A stretch of DNA of 13,758 bases from DASUHT01 sp051955775 (GCA_051955775.1 JBQCGJ010000023.1:1-13758); one strand, 5' to 3'; counted from the stretch's first letter, positions 1 to 6,269 are shown. The notes: a model not told the origin generated them from the sequence alone. Numbers and translations: made by a program.

Positions 1-405
1 GGGTCGCCGACTGAGAGCGCCGGCTCTAAGTCTGCGATCAGCGACACCGCGACACACAAACTTGATCCATTGCAAGAGCGACAGGCAGCGAAGAGCGAAC
101 GCGCCATAGAACACCGTCGCCGCTACCGGCGAGGGCGTCCCGGCCCATCGATACGACGTCGCCGGCGGCCTTGTGGCGACGCCGTCCGCGAGATCGGCTA
201 CCCACCGCCACAGCCGCTTCCCACGCGAGTCCGACGATGACTGATGGCCGGCAGTCGGCACGTGGACCGAAGTCTATGCACTTGGCTCGCCCGAGAGCAC
301 GTGTCGGCGACAGCCCACAGATGGGGTCTGACCCCCATTGCGGCTGAAGGTGTCCCTGATGAGCATGCCGAGACCGCATTCGGCAACATCGACAAGGGGG
401 CATCA
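1..405. other. Non-coding stretch upstream of the beta-helix gene
   Basis: I see no convincing gene here. Open frames on either strand are Arg/Pro-rich and look like shadows. A frame open from 244 could lengthen the next protein by 54 residues, but that extension resembles no signal sequence and contains the palindrome at 321-338, so I treat it as untranslated. A small hairpin (AGAGC, loop GCCG, GCTCT; 14-27) may be the remains of a terminator for a gene lying to the left. The useful content is the operator-like palindrome and the Shine-Dalgarno sequence AAGGGGG at 394-400. Confidence 0.55.
321..338. promoter_or_regulatory. 18-bp palindrome ATGGGG-N6-CCCCAT, putative operator (copy 1)
   Basis: Perfect inverted repeat: ATGGGG at 321-326, spacer TCTGAC, CCCCAT at 333-338. 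The inner core GGGTC-T-GACCC is also palindromic. It lies 67 bp before the ATG of the beta-helix gene. The same 12 fixed bases with the same 6-nt spacing recur at 4646-4663, in front of the operon that encodes the two-component system. The 14-bp G-tract/C-tract core has the same length as the DosR box of mycobacteria, which is also read by a NarL-type regulator. Assigning it to the regulator at 1559-2215 is inference. Confidence 0.6.
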
Positions 406-1506
406 ATGGCGATCCGACGAATCGCCTCCTCCGCCGTCCTGGGAGTGGCGGCGTGGGGAGTGGCGGCAGGCGCTGCGCAGGCGTCCACGATCACCGTCCA
501 TCACGGACACTCGATCCAGCGCGCGGTAAATCGCGCCCACGCCGGGGACACGGTGCGGCTGCTGCCCGGCGTGTACCGGCAGAACGTGACGATCCGCAAG
601 GGGATCTCGCTGATCGGCGCCGGGGACGGCCGCTACGGCAGCCGCCTGCTGCCGGCCGCGAGACCCGTTGCGAGCTTCTGCAACGACGGGTCGAGCGTGA
701 ACGGCATCTGCGTCGTGGGGAGGTTCGACGCAAGCGGTAATCCGGGCGCTCCGGTGCGCGGCGTGACGATCAAGGATCTGCGCGTCCGCGGCTTCAGCGG
801 ATTCGGCATCCTGATGTTCAACGCCAACCGCACGACCGTGCGCGCCGTGTCCGCGATCGGCAACGCCGGGTACGGCATCAGCGGGTTCGGGCTGCACGGC
901 GTGCGGTTCATCAACAACCTCGCCCTGGCCAACGGCGAGCCGGGGTTCTACATCGGCGACTCGCCGAAGGCTGACGCGGTCGTCACCGGCAACCGCGCGT
1001 TCCGCAACGGCGCGAGCACCGGCGTGGAGGGCATCGGCTTCCTGTTCCGGGATTCCAGCTGGGGCAGGGTGTGGGGCAACGTCGCCCGTGACAACTGCGC
1101 CGGAATGGTGTTCGTGGACACCGCCGAGAATCCCGCGGCGGCCACTCACTGGACCGCATGGGACAACACGGCCTCGCACAACAACCTGGCCTGCGCGCCC
1201 GAACAGGGCGGCGGTGCGCCGGCCCTTTCCGGCATCGGCATCACCCTGTTCGGGGCCAGCGACTCGGTTCTGCTGTCGAACCGCGCGAACGACAACCGGC
1301 CGTCCGGCCCGAGCGTGTTCAGCGGGGGCATCGTGGTTGCGTCATCTGTGATCGCCGGGGGAGCAGACCCGACAAACGACCAGGTGAGGCGAAACCACGC
1401 CCACGGCAACAGCCCGCTCGACGTCCTGTACGACGGCACGGGCTCCGGAAACACGTTCGCCGGCAACGACTGCGGCACGTCCAGTCCGGCTCTGATCTGC
1501 GGCTGA
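406..1506 (+). CDS. Secreted right-handed parallel beta-helix (PbH1 repeat) protein
   Basis: Predicted exported 366-residue protein. Residues 1-26 form a signal peptide: MAIRR, a hydrophobic Ala/Val core, then AAQA before Ser27. The ATG at 406 was chosen because it starts this signal peptide and has AAGGGGG 5 nt upstream. From about residue 27 the pattern is that of pectate-lyase-like beta-helix proteins (an early segment like AVNRAHAGDTVRLLPGVY, then repeated Asn/Gly turns of the GN-A--N or N-A--N type through about residue 355). Family members include polysaccharide lyases and surface adhesins; no catalytic set is recognisable, so the substrate is unknown. Six cysteines (92, 102, 231, 263, 356, 365) could form disulfides after export. 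An ATGGGG-N6-CCCCAT palindrome lies upstream, and the gene converges on the response regulator across a strong hairpin. It may be an envelope protein controlled by that system (inference). Confidence 0.85.
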   Translation: MAIRRIASSAVLGVAAWGVAAGAAQASTITVHHGHSIQRAVNRAHAGDTVRLLPGVYRQNVTIRKGISLIGAGDGRYGSRLLPAARPVASFCNDGSSVNGICVVGRFDASGNPGAPVRGVTIKDLRVRGFSGFGILMFNANRTTVRAVSAIGNAGYGISGFGLHGVRFINNLALANGEPGFYIGDSPKADAVVTGNRAFRNGASTGVEGIGFLFRDSSWGRVWGNVARDNCAGMVFVDTAENPAAATHWTAWDNTASHNNLACAPEQGGGAPALSGIGITLFGASDSVLLSNRANDNRPSGPSVFSGGIVVASSVIAGGADPTNDQVRRNHAHGNSPLDVLYDGTGSGNTFAGNDCGTSSPALICG

Positions 1507-1516
1507 GCTCGGCAGC

Positions 1517-1550
1517 GGATAGGCCGGCGGCACTCGCCGCCGGCCCATCC
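1517..1550. terminator. Bidirectional hairpin terminator between convergent genes
   Basis: A perfect 10-bp stem GGCCGGCGGC (1522-1531) / GCCGCCGGCC (1536-1545) with loop ACTC. It extends by four more pairs (GGAT 1517-1520 / ATCC 1547-1550) across one A-C mismatch. It sits in the 52-bp gap between the stops of the beta-helix gene (+) and the response regulator (-). There is no T-tract, as is usual in high-GC actinobacteria, so termination efficiency is inferred from position and stem strength. Confidence 0.75.
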
Positions 1551-1558
1551 TCCGAGTG

Positions 1559-2215
1559 TCACGGCTGGATCAGGCCGCGCCGGATGGCGTACCGGGTCAG
1601 TTCCACCCGGTCGCTCATGCCGAGCTTCTCGAGGATGTTCTGGCGGTGACGGTCGACCGTCTTTACGCTGATCACCAGCTGGTCGGCGATCTCCTTCGAG
1701 CTGTAGGCCTCGGCGATCAGCTTGACGACCTGCGATTCGCGCGGCGTGAGGACGTCGATCTGCGCGTCGTCCGGGCCGCCGCGCTCGATCAGGTCACGCA
1801 CCAGGGCGGACACGGCTGACGGGTACAGAAACGACTGTCCACGCATCGTCCGCCGCACCGCCTCGACGATGTCGTGGTCGGCGTCCGACTTCAGAACGTA
1901 GCCGGACGCCCCGGCCTTGAGCGACTCGAACAGGAACTGCTCGCTGTCGTACATCGAGAGCATGAGCAGCTTCACCTCCGGCTTTCGGCGGTGCACCTCG
2001 GCCGCCGCCTGGATGCCGGTCGTCTTCGGCATCGACACGTCGAGGATGGCCAGGTGCACATCCTCGTCGAGGGTGCGCCGTACGGCTTCCGCTCCGTCCT
2101 CCGCCTCGGCCACCACCTGCCGGTCGGGCGCCGCGGCCAGCACGCGGCGCAGCCCGGAGCGGACGATCGGGTGGTCGTCGGCAACCAGGATGCGTGTGAC
2201 CAGCGGGATCGGCAT
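1559..2215 (-). CDS. NarL/FixJ-type two-component response regulator
   Basis: 218 residues, full length for the family. The N-terminal receiver has the acidic pair Asp13-Asp14 in VADDHP, phospho-acceptor Asp59 in LAILDVSMP, Ser87 at the Thr/Ser switch site, and Lys109 in GYVLKSD. After a short linker, a LuxR-type helix-turn-helix runs from about 155 to 215 (LTPRESQVV, then SSKEIADQLVISVKTVDRH as the scaffold and recognition helices). All residues needed for phosphorylation are present. Its ATG overlaps the kinase stop in the sequence TGATG, and no Shine-Dalgarno is evident, so translation is probably coupled to the kinase. It is the last gene of the htpX-USP-kinase-regulator operon and ends at a hairpin. 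It most likely binds as a dimer to an inverted repeat; the ATGGGG-N6-CCCCAT palindromes on both sides of the module are the obvious candidates. Confidence 0.95.
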   Translation of the reverse strand: MPIPLVTRILVADDHPIVRSGLRRVLAAAPDRQVVAEAEDGAEAVRRTLDEDVHLAILDVSMPKTTGIQAAAEVHRRKPEVKLLMLSMYDSEQFLFESLKAGASGYVLKSDADHDIVEAVRRTMRGQSFLYPSAVSALVRDLIERGGPDDAQIDVLTPRESQVVKLIAEAYSSKEIADQLVISVKTVDRHRQNILEKLGMSDRVELTRYAIRRGLIQP

Positions 2216-3186
2216 CAGGCGGCCCGTGCGGGCACTTCCAGCCGCACCTCGACGCCACTGTCCGGCGCGGGCTTGACGGCCAGCACCCCGCCCACCAGGA
2301 GCGCCCGCTCGCGCATCCCGCGCAGGCCCCCGTGGGCGTATCCGTCGACCCGCCCCGGCAGCCCTCGCCCGTCGTCGGTGACATGCAGGATGACGCTGTC
2401 CGCGCCCCGTTCGAGGGTCAGCGTGACGCAGGTCGCACCGGCATGCCTGGCCACGTTGGTCAGGCTCTCCTGGGCCACCCGGTAGACGGCCAGCTCCGCC
2501 TCCTCGGACAACGGCGGCAGCGACTCGTGCAGCTGGCGGACGACCTTGATGCCGCTGCTGGAGCTGAATCTCCGCGCGAGCTCGGTCAGCGCGCTGACCA
2601 GTCCGAGATGCTCGAGCATCTCCGGCCGCAGCTCCTGCGCGATCCGCCGCACATCCTCCAGCGCCTGGCGTACGGCCTGCTTGGTCTCGTCGACGGCGAG
2701 CTCGCGGTCGGCGTCGGCGGAGCCGCGCAGGGCGTCGAGTTGCAGCAGCACACCCGTCAGCACCTGTCCCACCTCGTCGTGTAGCCCCTGGGCGACCCGC
2801 AGGCGCTCGTCCTCCTGCGCCCGCAGGGCCCGCCGTGCGCTCTCCCGGCGTTCCTCTTCGAGCCGCTCAAGCATCTGGTTGAAGCCGCGCACGAGCTGGG
2901 CCACCTCGGGCCCCCCTCCCTCCGCCAGCCGCTGGCCGGGCTGGAGCAGGTCGACCGCCTGCATCCGCTCGGCCAGCCGCTGAATCGGGCGCACCGTGTG
3001 GTGCACGAGCACCAGATTGGCAGCCAGCATCACGACCAGCCACACCGCCACGTCGAGACCCTCGACGAGACCGAGCGAGGTGTGGACGCGGTCGCGTGCC
3101 GCCACCAGCAGCAGCGCGGCAGCGACCAGCAGGGCCGCGTTGATCGCGAACACCTTCCACAGCAGCGGTACCCTGGCAAGTCCCAT
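2215..3186 (-). CDS. Membrane histidine kinase, HisKA_3 family, short extracytoplasmic loop
   Basis: 323-residue sensor kinase paired with the downstream regulator. Layout: TM1 about 12-30, an outside loop of only about 14 residues (31-44), TM2 about 45-62, HAMP about 62-114 leading into a charged coiled coil, then a HisKA_3 dimerisation helix with phospho-acceptor His136 in QGLHDEVGQ. A GHKL ATPase follows, with the N-box around Asn244 (QESLTNVARHA), G1 DDGRGLP (271-277) and a second glycine box GLRGMRERA (287-295). There is no PAS, GAF or large sensor domain. Such short loops are typical of intramembrane-sensing kinases such as LiaS, VraS and DesK, so the likely signal is membrane or envelope state (inference). 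The start ATG has GAGGA about 8 nt upstream. It lies 27 bp after the USP gene. Confidence 0.93.
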   Translation of the reverse strand: MGLARVPLLWKVFAINAALLVAAALLLVAARDRVHTSLGLVEGLDVAVWLVVMLAANLVLVHHTVRPIQRLAERMQAVDLLQPGQRLAEGGGPEVAQLVRGFNQMLERLEEERRESARRALRAQEDERLRVAQGLHDEVGQVLTGVLLQLDALRGSADADRELAVDETKQAVRQALEDVRRIAQELRPEMLEHLGLVSALTELARRFSSSSGIKVVRQLHESLPPLSEEAELAVYRVAQESLTNVARHAGATCVTLTLERGADSVILHVTDDGRGLPGRVDGYAHGGLRGMRERALLVGGVLAVKPAPDSGVEVRLEVPARAA

Positions 3187-3213
3187 CGCTACATCCTCGC
3201 ACCGGGAGCGGCC

Positions 3214-3681
3214 TCAGACGCCGCGCAGGCCGAGCGCAAGGCGCACCCCGCTGGGGATGCGGTCCGCGGGCGGAGCGACCAGCACCGGCACCGGCGTGAT
3301 CGCCTGGAGCTCCTGCGCCAGCCCGCACCGGACCGTGCGCCGGCGGCCGGTGCTGGACCCCACGACGATCATGTCGGCGCCCTCCTCGCCCGCCACCCGG
3401 GCGATCACATCGGGCCGGACACCGGCTTCGACCCGCACGTCGATCTGCCCGCCGATCGCATCGGCCCGAGCGGTCAGTGTCGCGCGCAGGCGCTGCTGAG
3501 CGTCCGACCGCGCCGGCTCCGCGGCGGGCTCACGCGGCCGCGCCGGCAGCACGTGCAGCAGGATCAGCCTCATGCCCAGCCGCGCGTGCAGGGCCGCGGC
3601 GAGGCGCACCGCGTGATCCGAGACGGCCGCGGGATCGACGGCGCAGAGGATCGTGCCGCCGTGCTCCGGCGGCGCGTTCAC
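3214..3681 (-). CDS. Universal stress protein (UspA family)
   Basis: 155 residues, one Usp domain, the usual single-domain length. It opens with the family beta-strand ILCAVDPAAVSDHAVRLAA (about 11-29), has a second strand LILLHVLPA (39-47), and ends with GADMIVVGSSTGRRR ... VPVLVAPP (101-138). The nucleotide-binding signature of ATP-binding members (G-x2-G-x9-G-S/T) is altered here: G108-x3-G112-x7-G120-Leu. ATP binding is therefore uncertain. It starts at GTG overlapping the htpX stop as GTGA, with no clear Shine-Dalgarno, so it is probably translated by coupling to htpX. USP genes are prominent members of the DosR dormancy regulon in mycobacteria, and a USP inside a kinase/NarL-regulator operon fits a stress-response role (inference). 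Confidence 0.9.
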   Translation of the reverse strand: MNAPPEHGGTILCAVDPAAVSDHAVRLAAALHARLGMRLILLHVLPARPREPAAEPARSDAQQRLRATLTARADAIGGQIDVRVEAGVRPDVIARVAGEEGADMIVVGSSTGRRRTVRCGLAQELQAITPVPVLVAPPADRIPSGVRLALGLRGV

Positions 3682-4586
3682 GGGGTGTGCAGCCCCGGCC
3701 GCCGCGCCCCGACGGAGACGTCGACGGCGGCCGGGGATCCGTCAAACGCGCGCAGCCGGCGCACCCGCTCCGCGATCGGCGGGTGCGTCGAGAACAGACC
3801 GGCGATACCTGTGCGAGGCAGCGGATTGGCGATGTAGAGCGAGGCGAACGCCGGATTGACGGCCATCGGCGCCTCCCGAGTCCCGGCCTCCAGCTGTTCC
3901 AGCGCGTCGGCCAGCGAATCACCGCCACCGAGGATCCGCGCCGCTGTGGCATCCGCCAGGTACTCCCGCTGGCGGGACACCGCCAACTGCAGCAGCGTCG
4001 CCGCCAGCGGGGCGATCAGGACGGCAGCCAGCATCCCCACCCACGCCAGCGGCCCGTCGTGATCGTCGTCACCTCCTCCGAACAGCATCGAGAACTGCAG
4101 CACGTTTGCGATCGCGGCGACGGCACCCGCAATCATCGCCGCGATCGCTGACACGCGCACATCCCTGTTTCGGATGTGCGCCAGCTCGTGTGCAAGCACC
4201 GCCCGCACCTGTTGGGGAGACATCTGGTCGAGCAGGCCGCGCGTCACTGCCACGGCCGAGCGCGAAGGGGAGCGCCCGGTCGCGAACGCGTTGGGCTGCG
4301 GGGATTCGACCAGATACAGGCGTGGCGCCGGGACGCCGGCCTGGTGGGCCAGCTCCCGGACGATGGCGTGGACGGCGGGCGCGTCCTGCTCGGCGAGCGG
4401 CCGAGCTCGGTTTGCGGCGAGGGCGATCCGGTCGGAACACCAGTAGCCAACGGCGTTCATCGCGATCGCGACTGCGGCGAAGGCGTACACGAACACCCCG
4501 CCCAGCGCGGCGCCGACGCTCAACAGAAGCGCCGTCAGCACTGCGACGAAGATCCATGTGCGAAGCCGTGTTCCGATCGAAGCCAT
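3678..4586 (-). CDS. htpX: HtpX-like M48 family membrane zinc metalloprotease
   Basis: 302-residue membrane protease. HtpX proteins degrade misfolded or damaged membrane proteins, with the active site on the cytoplasmic side. Two N-terminal TM segments (about 10-30 and 32-50) are followed by the zinc site HELAH (133-137) and the third ligand Glu208 in REYLAD, and a C-terminal STHPPIAERVRRL motif (266-278). A second hydrophobic pair (about 145-170 and 180-203) lies between the zinc motifs, as in HtpX. The frame stays open far upstream, but the ATG at 4586 is preferred: it begins the hydrophobic N-terminus and has CAGGG 5 nt upstream. First gene of the four-gene operon. A TACGCT -10 box (4618-4623) and the palindrome at 4646-4663 lie upstream. 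In E. coli htpX is controlled by the envelope-stress system CpxAR, which supports an envelope-stress reading here. Confidence 0.93.
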   Translation of the reverse strand: MASIGTRLRTWIFVAVLTALLLSVGAALGGVFVYAFAAVAIAMNAVGYWCSDRIALAANRARPLAEQDAPAVHAIVRELAHQAGVPAPRLYLVESPQPNAFATGRSPSRSAVAVTRGLLDQMSPQQVRAVLAHELAHIRNRDVRVSAIAAMIAGAVAAIANVLQFSMLFGGGDDDHDGPLAWVGMLAAVLIAPLAATLLQLAVSRQREYLADATAARILGGGDSLADALEQLEAGTREAPMAVNPAFASLYIANPLPRTGIAGLFSTHPPIAERVRRLRAFDGSPAAVDVSVGARRPGLHTP

Positions 4587-4617
4587 TTCGCCCTGTCCAT
4601 CGAGGTGTGTTGCGGCC

Positions 4618-4623
4618 AGCGTA
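4618..4623 (-). promoter_or_regulatory. Predicted -10 box (TACGCT) of the htpX operon
   Basis: TACGCT on the minus strand fits the actinobacterial -10 pattern TANNNT and would put the transcription start near 4611, giving a leader of about 25 nt with a Shine-Dalgarno. The -35 position shows no TTGACA; instead the palindrome at 4646-4663 is centred about 43.5 bp upstream of that start, the usual position of a class II activator site. Inferred from spacing only. Confidence 0.45.
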
Positions 4624-4645
4624 GGGACGGCCCCGGCGTGCCGCC

Positions 4646-4663
4646 ATGGGGGCCAGGCCCCAT
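4646..4663. promoter_or_regulatory. 18-bp palindrome ATGGGG-N6-CCCCAT, putative operator (copy 2)
   Basis: ATGGGG at 4646-4651, spacer GCCAGG, CCCCAT at 4658-4663: same arms and same spacing as at 321-338. A nested repeat CCAGG (4653-4657) / CCTGG (4664-4668) overlaps it, and a third ATGGGG half-site occurs at 4682-4687. It lies in the 171-bp divergent gap between htpX and the receiver/zinc-ribbon gene, so one site could serve both. Its centre is about 68 bp from the htpX ATG and about 103 bp from the other ATG. Confidence 0.65.
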
Positions 4664-4721
4664 CCTGGACTCGTCGCCCAAATGGGGTGAAGCCTCCATG
4701 GTGCCGGTCCATTCGCGCGCC

Positions 4722-4727
4722 TACCGT
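4722..4727 (+). promoter_or_regulatory. Candidate -10 box (TACCGT) for the receiver/zinc-ribbon gene
   Basis: TACCGT matches TANNNT and would start a transcript near 4734, leaving about 24 nt of leader that contains AAGGAG (4746-4751). No -35 consensus is visible. The half-site ATGGGG at 4682-4687 would then lie about 50 bp upstream of the start. Confidence 0.3.
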
Positions 4728-4757
4728 CAAGGGCGAGTCGATGGCAAGGAGCCTCAG

Positions 4758-5396
4758 ATGGACACCACTCTCAGCCGGCCCCCCGGCCGGCAGGACACCG
4801 ATCTCCCACTCGCGCTGCTGCTCGCCCACTCCGACGCCGACGTGGCGGCGGACATCAGCGCCCGGGCGACCGCGGCCGTGGACGGGCTGGCCGTGCTGCA
4901 CGCACCGGACGGCGCCGAGGCGATCAGGCTCGGTCTGCACTACGGGCCGGCCATGGTCGTGATCGACCTTGGACTGCCGATCGGCGGCCTCGGCGCCGCG
5001 GTCACGCTGCGTCAGCTGCGCCCCCAGATGCCGCTGGCCGTTCACAGCGGCGACCTTCAGCAACACCGCCAGGGCGCGCGCCGGCTCGGCGTGGAGTTCT
5101 TCTCGGACGACGAGGTCGAACGCGTCGTGGAGTGGATCACCATGGAGTGCGCCGTGGCGCGGGCACGCCGGCAGCCCGCGCGCAGCGATCCGAAGCACGC
5201 GTTCGTCTGTGCCGAGTGCGGCTACGGCGTGATCCGCGCGGTCCCCCCCGCCCGCTGCCCGATGTGCCGGCACGAGCGGTGGACGCCGGAGCCCTGGAGA
5301 CCTTTCAGCCGGGGTCTCGGCGTCAGCCTGCTTCCAGCACGCGCTGGGCGATCACGACCTCCGAGCCCGCCAGCCCCGTGGACGCGTACAGCGTGA
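4758..5396 (+). CDS. Degenerate receiver domain fused to a rubredoxin-like zinc ribbon
   Basis: 212 residues. The ATG at 4758 has a strong Shine-Dalgarno, AAGGAG, 6 nt upstream. Residues about 16-128 follow a CheY-like fold: LPLALLLAHSD (strand 1), VVIDLGLPIGG with Asp70 in the phospho-acceptor place, and PLAVHSGD. The usual acidic pair after strand 1 is replaced (AHSDAD), and the conserved Lys is absent (FFSDDE). It is therefore a pseudo-receiver and phosphorylation is doubtful. Residues 150-175 carry Cys151-x2-Cys154-Gly-Tyr and Cys167-Pro-x-Cys170, a rubredoxin/rubrerythrin-like knuckle able to bind Zn or Fe. The tail after about 180 is Arg/Pro-rich, and its last 74 nt overlap the opposing cyclodeaminase gene. 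It is divergent from htpX and shares the intergenic palindrome. Function unknown; a signalling adaptor or redox/metal-responsive partner of the nearby two-component system is possible. Confidence 0.8.
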   Translation: MDTTLSRPPGRQDTDLPLALLLAHSDADVAADISARATAAVDGLAVLHAPDGAEAIRLGLHYGPAMVVIDLGLPIGGLGAAVTLRQLRPQMPLAVHSGDLQQHRQGARRLGVEFFSDDEVERVVEWITMECAVARARRQPARSDPKHAFVCAECGYGVIRAVPPARCPMCRHERWTPEPWRPFSRGLGVSLLPARAGRSRPPSPPAPWTRTA

Positions 5397-6213
5397 TGTC
5401 GCCCCGGCCGGCCCGCCCAGGTGCATCGCCGCACAGCACGGTACCCAGGTGCACGAGGTCGCGTGAGGTGAAGAAGCCGTCCGTGTAGGCGGCCGCCTGG
5501 GCGGGCGAGTCGCTGACGAAGACGTCCGCGCGGTCCGCCAGATCCCGGGGAATCTCGTGTGCCGAGGCGCCCTTGGGGCCGACGCTGTTCACGTGGGCGC
5601 CCGGCTCCACCCAACCGGTCTCGATCACCGGCTGCGGTGAGACCGTGGACACGATGATCACAGCGGCGCCGCTGACCGCATCTCGCGCCGAGCCGACCGG
5701 GATCGCGTTCAGCCCCAGCTCGCCGCGAGCCCGTTCGGCGAACCGCACACGGTGCTGCTCGGTGGGGCTGTGGATGCGCACCTCGTGCGGCGCTCGAACA
5801 GCACTCAGCGCCCACACCTGCGCCCATGCCTGGCGTCCGCTGCCCACCACGCCGGCATGCTCGACATCGGCGACGGCGAGCGCATCCACGGCAACGGCGC
5901 CCAGCGCGCCGGTGCGCATGGCCCCGAGCTGCGTGCCGGCGACACAACCCAGCAGGCTGCCGTCGGCCGCCCACACCACAACCACCTGGTCAGACGGGTG
6001 ATCGACCAGCTGGTAGGCGCGGAACCCTGACACGCCGCCGGCGTACCCGCCCACGGTGAACACGACCTGTCCGTCTCCGACATCGGCGCGCACGCGCGGC
6101 GGTGCCGCCAGCCGGCCCTGGTGGGCATCGACCAGCGCCTGCCGGGCCCCTTCCACCGCCATCTGAGGGGTCAGCAGCCTGCGGACATCGGCATCGGACA
6201 GGAGCCTGGTCAT
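5323..6213 (-). CDS. Ornithine cyclodeaminase / mu-crystallin family protein
   Basis: 296 residues, slightly short for this family (about 310-350), which includes ornithine cyclodeaminase, alanine dehydrogenase and ketimine reductases using NAD(P). Seen: LLSDADVRRLL at the N-terminus, an MRTGA motif (99-103) that usually contacts the substrate carboxylate, and the Rossmann motif GVVGSGRQAWAQ (121-132). The active-site Lys expected in the GxK motif is Arg65 (GFRAYQL), and the family Asp region reads VGPKGAS (211-217). The exact reaction therefore cannot be assigned, and it may be a non-cyclodeaminase reductase. ATG at 6213. The gene is divergent from the PLP lyase, with 56 bp between them, and overlaps the 3' end of the receiver/zinc-ribbon gene by 74 bp. 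A role in amino-acid or imino-acid turnover is likely. Confidence 0.85.
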   Translation of the reverse strand: MTRLLSDADVRRLLTPQMAVEGARQALVDAHQGRLAAPPRVRADVGDGQVVFTVGGYAGGVSGFRAYQLVDHPSDQVVVVWAADGSLLGCVAGTQLGAMRTGALGAVAVDALAVADVEHAGVVGSGRQAWAQVWALSAVRAPHEVRIHSPTEQHRVRFAERARGELGLNAIPVGSARDAVSGAAVIIVSTVSPQPVIETGWVEPGAHVNSVGPKGASAHEIPRDLADRADVFVSDSPAQAAAYTDGFFTSRDLVHLGTVLCGDAPGRAGRGDITLYASTGLAGSEVVIAQRVLEAG

Positions 6214-6217
6214 GGTC

Positions 6218-6252
6218 GGCCTGCTTCCAGGCTACCCCTCTCCCGGCAGGCC
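6218..6252. promoter_or_regulatory. Inverted repeat GGCCTGC-N21-GCAGGCC in a divergent promoter region
   Basis: Perfect 7-bp arms at 6218-6224 and 6246-6252 fill most of the 56-bp gap between the cyclodeaminase-family gene and the PLP lyase gene. A minus-strand TAGCCT (6229-6234), a possible -10 box for the cyclodeaminase-family gene, lies between the arms. It could be an operator for both genes, but GC-rich 7-bp repeats can arise by chance. Confidence 0.25.
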
Positions 6253-6257
6253 TGACA

Positions 6258-6263
6258 TAGGAT
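6258..6263 (+). promoter_or_regulatory. -10 box (TAGGAT) positioned for leaderless transcription
   Basis: TAGGAT fits TANNNT. With its last T at -7, the transcript would begin exactly at A6270, the A of the start codon. The AGGA inside it could also be read as a weak Shine-Dalgarno. Confidence 0.5.
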
Positions 6264-6269
6264 CATCCG

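Noticed and set aside
263..276. DosR-box-like sequence (GGAC-CGAA-GTC core)
   Set aside because: Matches the published DosR consensus at only about 9 of 14 positions, has no second copy here, and lies far from the start codon.
244..405. Longer start for the beta-helix protein
   Set aside because: The extra 54 residues precede a clear signal peptide and cover the palindrome; ATG 406 has a strong Shine-Dalgarno.
38..406. Minus-strand open frame of 122 codons in the upstream region
   Set aside because: Arg/Cys-rich composition, no recognisable motif, and it runs antisense through the palindrome and promoter region; looks like a GC-rich shadow frame.
403..1179. 258-codon minus-strand frame opposite the beta-helix gene
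   Set aside because: Low-complexity Arg/Ala/His-rich translation; antisense to a gene with signal peptide and repeats.
4587..5273. N-terminal extension of HtpX through the intergenic region
   Set aside because: The extension is antisense to the receiver/zinc-ribbon gene and precedes the natural N-terminal TM segment; ATG 4586 has a Shine-Dalgarno.
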